A stretch of DNA of 6,427 nt. It comes from an uncultured Planctomycetales bacterium (GTDB lineage Bacteria > Planctomycetota > Planctomycetia > Isosphaerales > Isosphaeraceae). The position numbers were made by a program, and so were the translations under genes. Position 1 is the first letter of the stretch. Every line of letters begins with the position of its first letter. Where the stretch lies: contig CALKTZ010000172.1 of assembly GCA_937997355.1 (NCBI GenBank), positions 1-6,427 on the forward strand. Direction: 5' to 3'. Below the pieces are notes generated by a model that saw only the letters and a program-made list of their open reading frames with translations, was not told where the DNA came from and made no database searches. This document shows, one piece after another, positions 4,849 through 6,427 of the stretch.

Positions 4849-6123
4849 CTAATGCGTGAGCGCCGGATACCGGCGATGCGTATCGGACCTGGGGGCCCAC
4901 GATTCGATCAGATGATCGAGGATCGCCGCGACCGCACCTTGCTGCTTGTTGACGTTGGCGCGGACGAACCGGCATTCGGCGAAGGTCGGCCGGAGCGACC
5001 GCCGGCGGACCTCCGCCAGCAGGCTCGGGAACAGGTCGTCGCTCAGGTCGAAGATCCTCGCGTGCAGGAAGATCGTGGGGGGATTGAAGAGGTTGATGAC
5101 GTTGGCCAGGCCGATCGAGAGATAGTAGACGATCTCCCGGATCTCCCCGGCGAGGTCGATCTCCCCGGCCCGGGCGAGCTTCACCACCTCCTCGATGTCG
5201 AGATAGCGGCCGAGCCGCTCGGAGACGCGGGCGGCGACCGCCACGTCGGAGACCACCGTCACCAGGCAGCCGCGATTGCCGCAGAAGCAGCGGGCGCCGT
5301 TGGGGTCGATCGTGATGTGGCCGACCTCGCCGGCGAACCCGTTCTTCCCCTTGAGCAATCGCCCCCGGTTGACCACCCCCAGCGCCGCCCCCGTGCTGAA
5401 ATCGAGGAGGACGAAATCTTCCTCGCGGCGGTTCTCCCCGAAGTGGCTCTGCGCCAAACAAAGCGCGTGCTTCGCGGGGAGGGTGACGCATTCGATGCCG
5501 AGCCGCTCGGCCAGATCCCCGGTCGGGGATCGCCCCTCGATCATCGGCACGCTCGCCGCCAGAACCGAGAGATTCCGAGACACGTCCACCAGGCCCGGCA
5601 CGCAGATGCCCGCCCCCAGGGTCTCCACCCCCTCGCGGTTCATCAGCTCCCTGGCCTGATCGGCGAGTGCCGCGATCAGCCCCTCGTAGGTGTCCGGGGT
5701 CCGGATCTTGTGCATCCGGCTCTCCTCGAGCTCTCCGTCCAGGCCGCTGGAGACCACCCAGCAGGTCCCCGGCGCGATCACGACCCCCAGCACCTGCGTT
5801 TTCTCGCAGGCCAGCCGCAACTTCTTGGGAGGGCGCCCGACCTGCATCTCGGGCATCTCGACCTCTTCCAAAAAGCCCGCATCCAGCAGCGAGGCCACCA
5901 CCTTCGAGACGGTCGGCGCGCTCAGGCCGAGCTGCCGGACAATATCGGCCCGGGCCGTGGGCCCGCAGTCGTGAATCAATCGCAAAATTCGATGTTCATT
6001 CACCTTAGGGCGTCGATTCTCTTTTCTCACATCATTTCCATGCGGAGAGGGATCGGCCGCAAGATCGGCATCGGCGGAGGAAACTTCGCTCCACCCAAGA
6101 TCGGACTGTTCTCGGTCATTCAT
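4849..6123 (-). CDS. ROK-family transcriptional regulator (NagC/Mlc/XylR type)
   Basis: 424 residues. The start at 6123 is supported by AAGG 8 nt upstream. After a polar tail of about 37 residues comes a winged helix-turn-helix (41-105: VNEHRILRLI, ARADIVRQLGLS, recognition helix SAPTVSKVVASLL, then VGRPPKKLRL). The ROK domain fills about 110-410. The sugar/zinc signature is intact: E266-V-G-H269, then C279-F-C281-G-N-R-G-C286, with the same H-10-C-2-C-5-C spacing as the zinc site of E. coli Mlc. The phosphate-binding DxGGT motif of ROK kinases is replaced by I-A-P-G-T (116-120), and the catalytic Asp motif (usually N-D-A-N) by P-A-K-H (216-219). It should therefore bind DNA and probably a sugar ligand without phosphorylating it. 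It is divergent from a DUF1559 gene and convergent with the lipoprotein. Likely targets are its own promoter and neighbours; the ligand is unknown. Confidence 0.96.
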   Translation of the reverse strand: MNDREQSDLGWSEVSSADADLAADPSPHGNDVRKENRRPKVNEHRILRLIHDCGPTARADIVRQLGLSAPTVSKVVASLLDAGFLEEVEMPEMQVGRPPKKLRLACEKTQVLGVVIAPGTCWVVSSGLDGELEESRMHKIRTPDTYEGLIAALADQARELMNREGVETLGAGICVPGLVDVSRNLSVLAASVPMIEGRSPTGDLAERLGIECVTLPAKHALCLAQSHFGENRREEDFVLLDFSTGAALGVVNRGRLLKGKNGFAGEVGHITIDPNGARCFCGNRGCLVTVVSDVAVAARVSERLGRYLDIEEVVKLARAGEIDLAGEIREIVYYLSIGLANVINLFNPPTIFLHARIFDLSDDLFPSLLAEVRRRSLRPTFAECRFVRANVNKQQGAVAAILDHLIESWAPRSDTHRRYPALTH

Positions 6124-6148
6124 TCGCTGAACCTTTTTTATAAAATAC

Positions 6149-6167
6149 TTTTCGTAAATTACTTTAC
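6149..6167. promoter_or_regulatory. Operator-like dyad upstream of the ROK gene
   Basis: TTTTCGTAAA (6149-6158) is the reverse complement of TTTACGAAAA found at 4243-4252. It overlaps the inverted repeat GTAAA-N4-TTTAC (6154-6167). It lies about 25-45 nt before the ROK start codon, in an AT-rich block with TTTTATAAAA (6137-6146), where an autoregulatory site is expected. I could not place a convincing -35/-10 pair for the ROK gene here. Confidence 0.4.
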
Positions 6168-6191
6168 ATTATTCAAGTCGCCCTGTACATT
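6163..6191 (+). promoter_or_regulatory. Possible promoter of the downstream DUF1559 gene
   Basis: TTTACA (6163-6168, 5 of 6 match to TTGACA), 17-nt spacer, TACATT (6186-6191, 4 of 6). It would give a leader of about 115 nt before the ATG at 6312. Its -35 box overlaps the dyad upstream of the ROK gene, so both divergent genes could respond to one regulator. The rest of 6192-6296 shows no further convincing signal. Confidence 0.35.
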
Positions 6192-6296
6192 CCCAAGAAC
6201 GCAACACGCGTCACTTTCAAATTTAGGATGAATCAAGATATTGCATTGCGATCATCCATCTCTGCCAGTTTGAAGTTCATATTCATTTTCACGTCC

Positions 6297-6302
6297 AAGG
6301 AG
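6297..6302 (+). promoter_or_regulatory. Ribosome binding site that decides the DUF1559 start
   Basis: AAGGAG stands 9 nt before ATG 6312. An in-frame ATG at 6228 would add 28 residues but has only a weak ribosome site and would bury the prepilin signal, so 6312 is preferred. Confidence 0.7.
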
Positions 6303-6311
6303 TTCTCCCCA

Positions 6312-6427
6312 ATGACTTCACGGCGAGCCTTCACCCTCATCGAGCTCCTCGTGGTGATCGCGATCATCGCGGTCCTGATCGCCCTGCTGCTGCCGGCGGT
6401 CCAGGCGGCGCGCGAGGCGGCCCGCAG
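6312..6427 (+). CDS. DUF1559 pilin-like protein, 5' part
   Basis: 38 complete codons before the window ends. MTSRRA followed by FTLIELLVVIAIIAVL is a type IV prepilin N-methylation/cleavage signal: basic leader, cleavage before Phe7, Glu at mature position 5. IALLLPAVQAAREAAR then follows, the near-invariant DUF1559 continuation. The protein should be processed by a prepilin peptidase and held by its N-terminal helix in the membrane or a pseudopilus-like structure. The rest, including the H-X9-DG end, lies outside the window. It is divergent from the ROK regulator with 188 nt between the start codons. Whether it is sequence-related to the DUF1559 protein at the left edge cannot be judged, since the two visible parts do not overlap. 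Confidence 0.95.
   Translation, partial: MTSRRAFTLIELLVVIAIIAVLIALLLPAVQAAREAAR

Noticed and set aside
4556..5491. 311-codon open frame on the - strand across the lipoprotein/ROK junction
   Set aside because: Overlaps the 3' halves of two confident genes in other frames, with Arg/Gly/Pro-rich composition. A shadow.
4843..6231. 462-codon open frame on the + strand antisense to the ROK gene
   Set aside because: Low-complexity shadow of the clear ROK coding frame. It runs through the ROK promoter region and has no recognisable domain.
6228..6314. Upstream in-frame ATG adding 28 residues to the right-hand DUF1559 protein
   Set aside because: The ATG at 6312 has AAGGAG at 9-nt spacing and directly precedes a standard prepilin leader. 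The longer form would place the signal too far inside.
1..6427. CRISPR arrays, tRNA/rRNA genes, insertion sequences, toxin-antitoxin or defence genes
   Set aside because: No direct-repeat array, cloverleaf or transposase frame was seen, and all confident genes are surface proteins or the ROK regulator.

Overview
The window looks like chromosomal DNA of a high-GC planctomycete, most likely an Isosphaeraceae-type lineage. The clues are: two DUF1559 (pilin-like, H-X9-DG) proteins at the two ends; small secreted proteins or lipoproteins beside them; a PEP-CTERM exosortase substrate; a LamG-type secreted protein; and GC-rich genes separated by short AT-rich control regions. The family calls rest on motifs read from the sequence; the lineage is inferred.

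Layout, left to right. (1) Positions 1-864 are the C-terminal part of a DUF1559 protein (+). A small exported protein of unknown function (854-1342, +) overlaps its end and is probably translationally coupled to it. (2) After a GC hairpin comes a 258-residue PEP-CTERM protein with a 'choice-of-anchor M' type domain (1452-2228, +). (3) Two hairpins lie between this gene and a convergent 605-residue secreted protein (2293-4110, -). That protein appears to be a LamG jelly roll with a complete seven-bladed beta-propeller inserted inside it. (4) A compact AT-rich region (about 4211-4283) has face-to-face promoter-like elements for the LamG/propeller gene (-) and for a 178-residue carboxypeptidase-regulatory-like lipoprotein (4284-4820, +). 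(5) Convergent to the lipoprotein is a ROK-family transcription regulator (4849-6123, -). It has an N-terminal winged helix and an intact zinc/sugar-binding signature but lacks the kinase signature residues. (6) A second AT-rich intergenic region (6124-6311) separates the ROK gene from a divergent DUF1559 gene (6312 to the window end, +), of which only the prepilin-like N-terminus is present.

Working together: nearly all products are predicted to be exported (secreted, lipid-anchored, exosortase-sorted or pilin-like), and the only cytoplasmic protein is a sugar-responsive type regulator. The two AT-rich control regions share the 10-mer TTTACGAAAA, read in the same direction relative to the lipoprotein and the ROK gene. 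This makes a small ROK-controlled cell-surface regulon a reasonable, testable idea. It is inference, not proof. The clearest unusual item is the nested LamG/propeller architecture.
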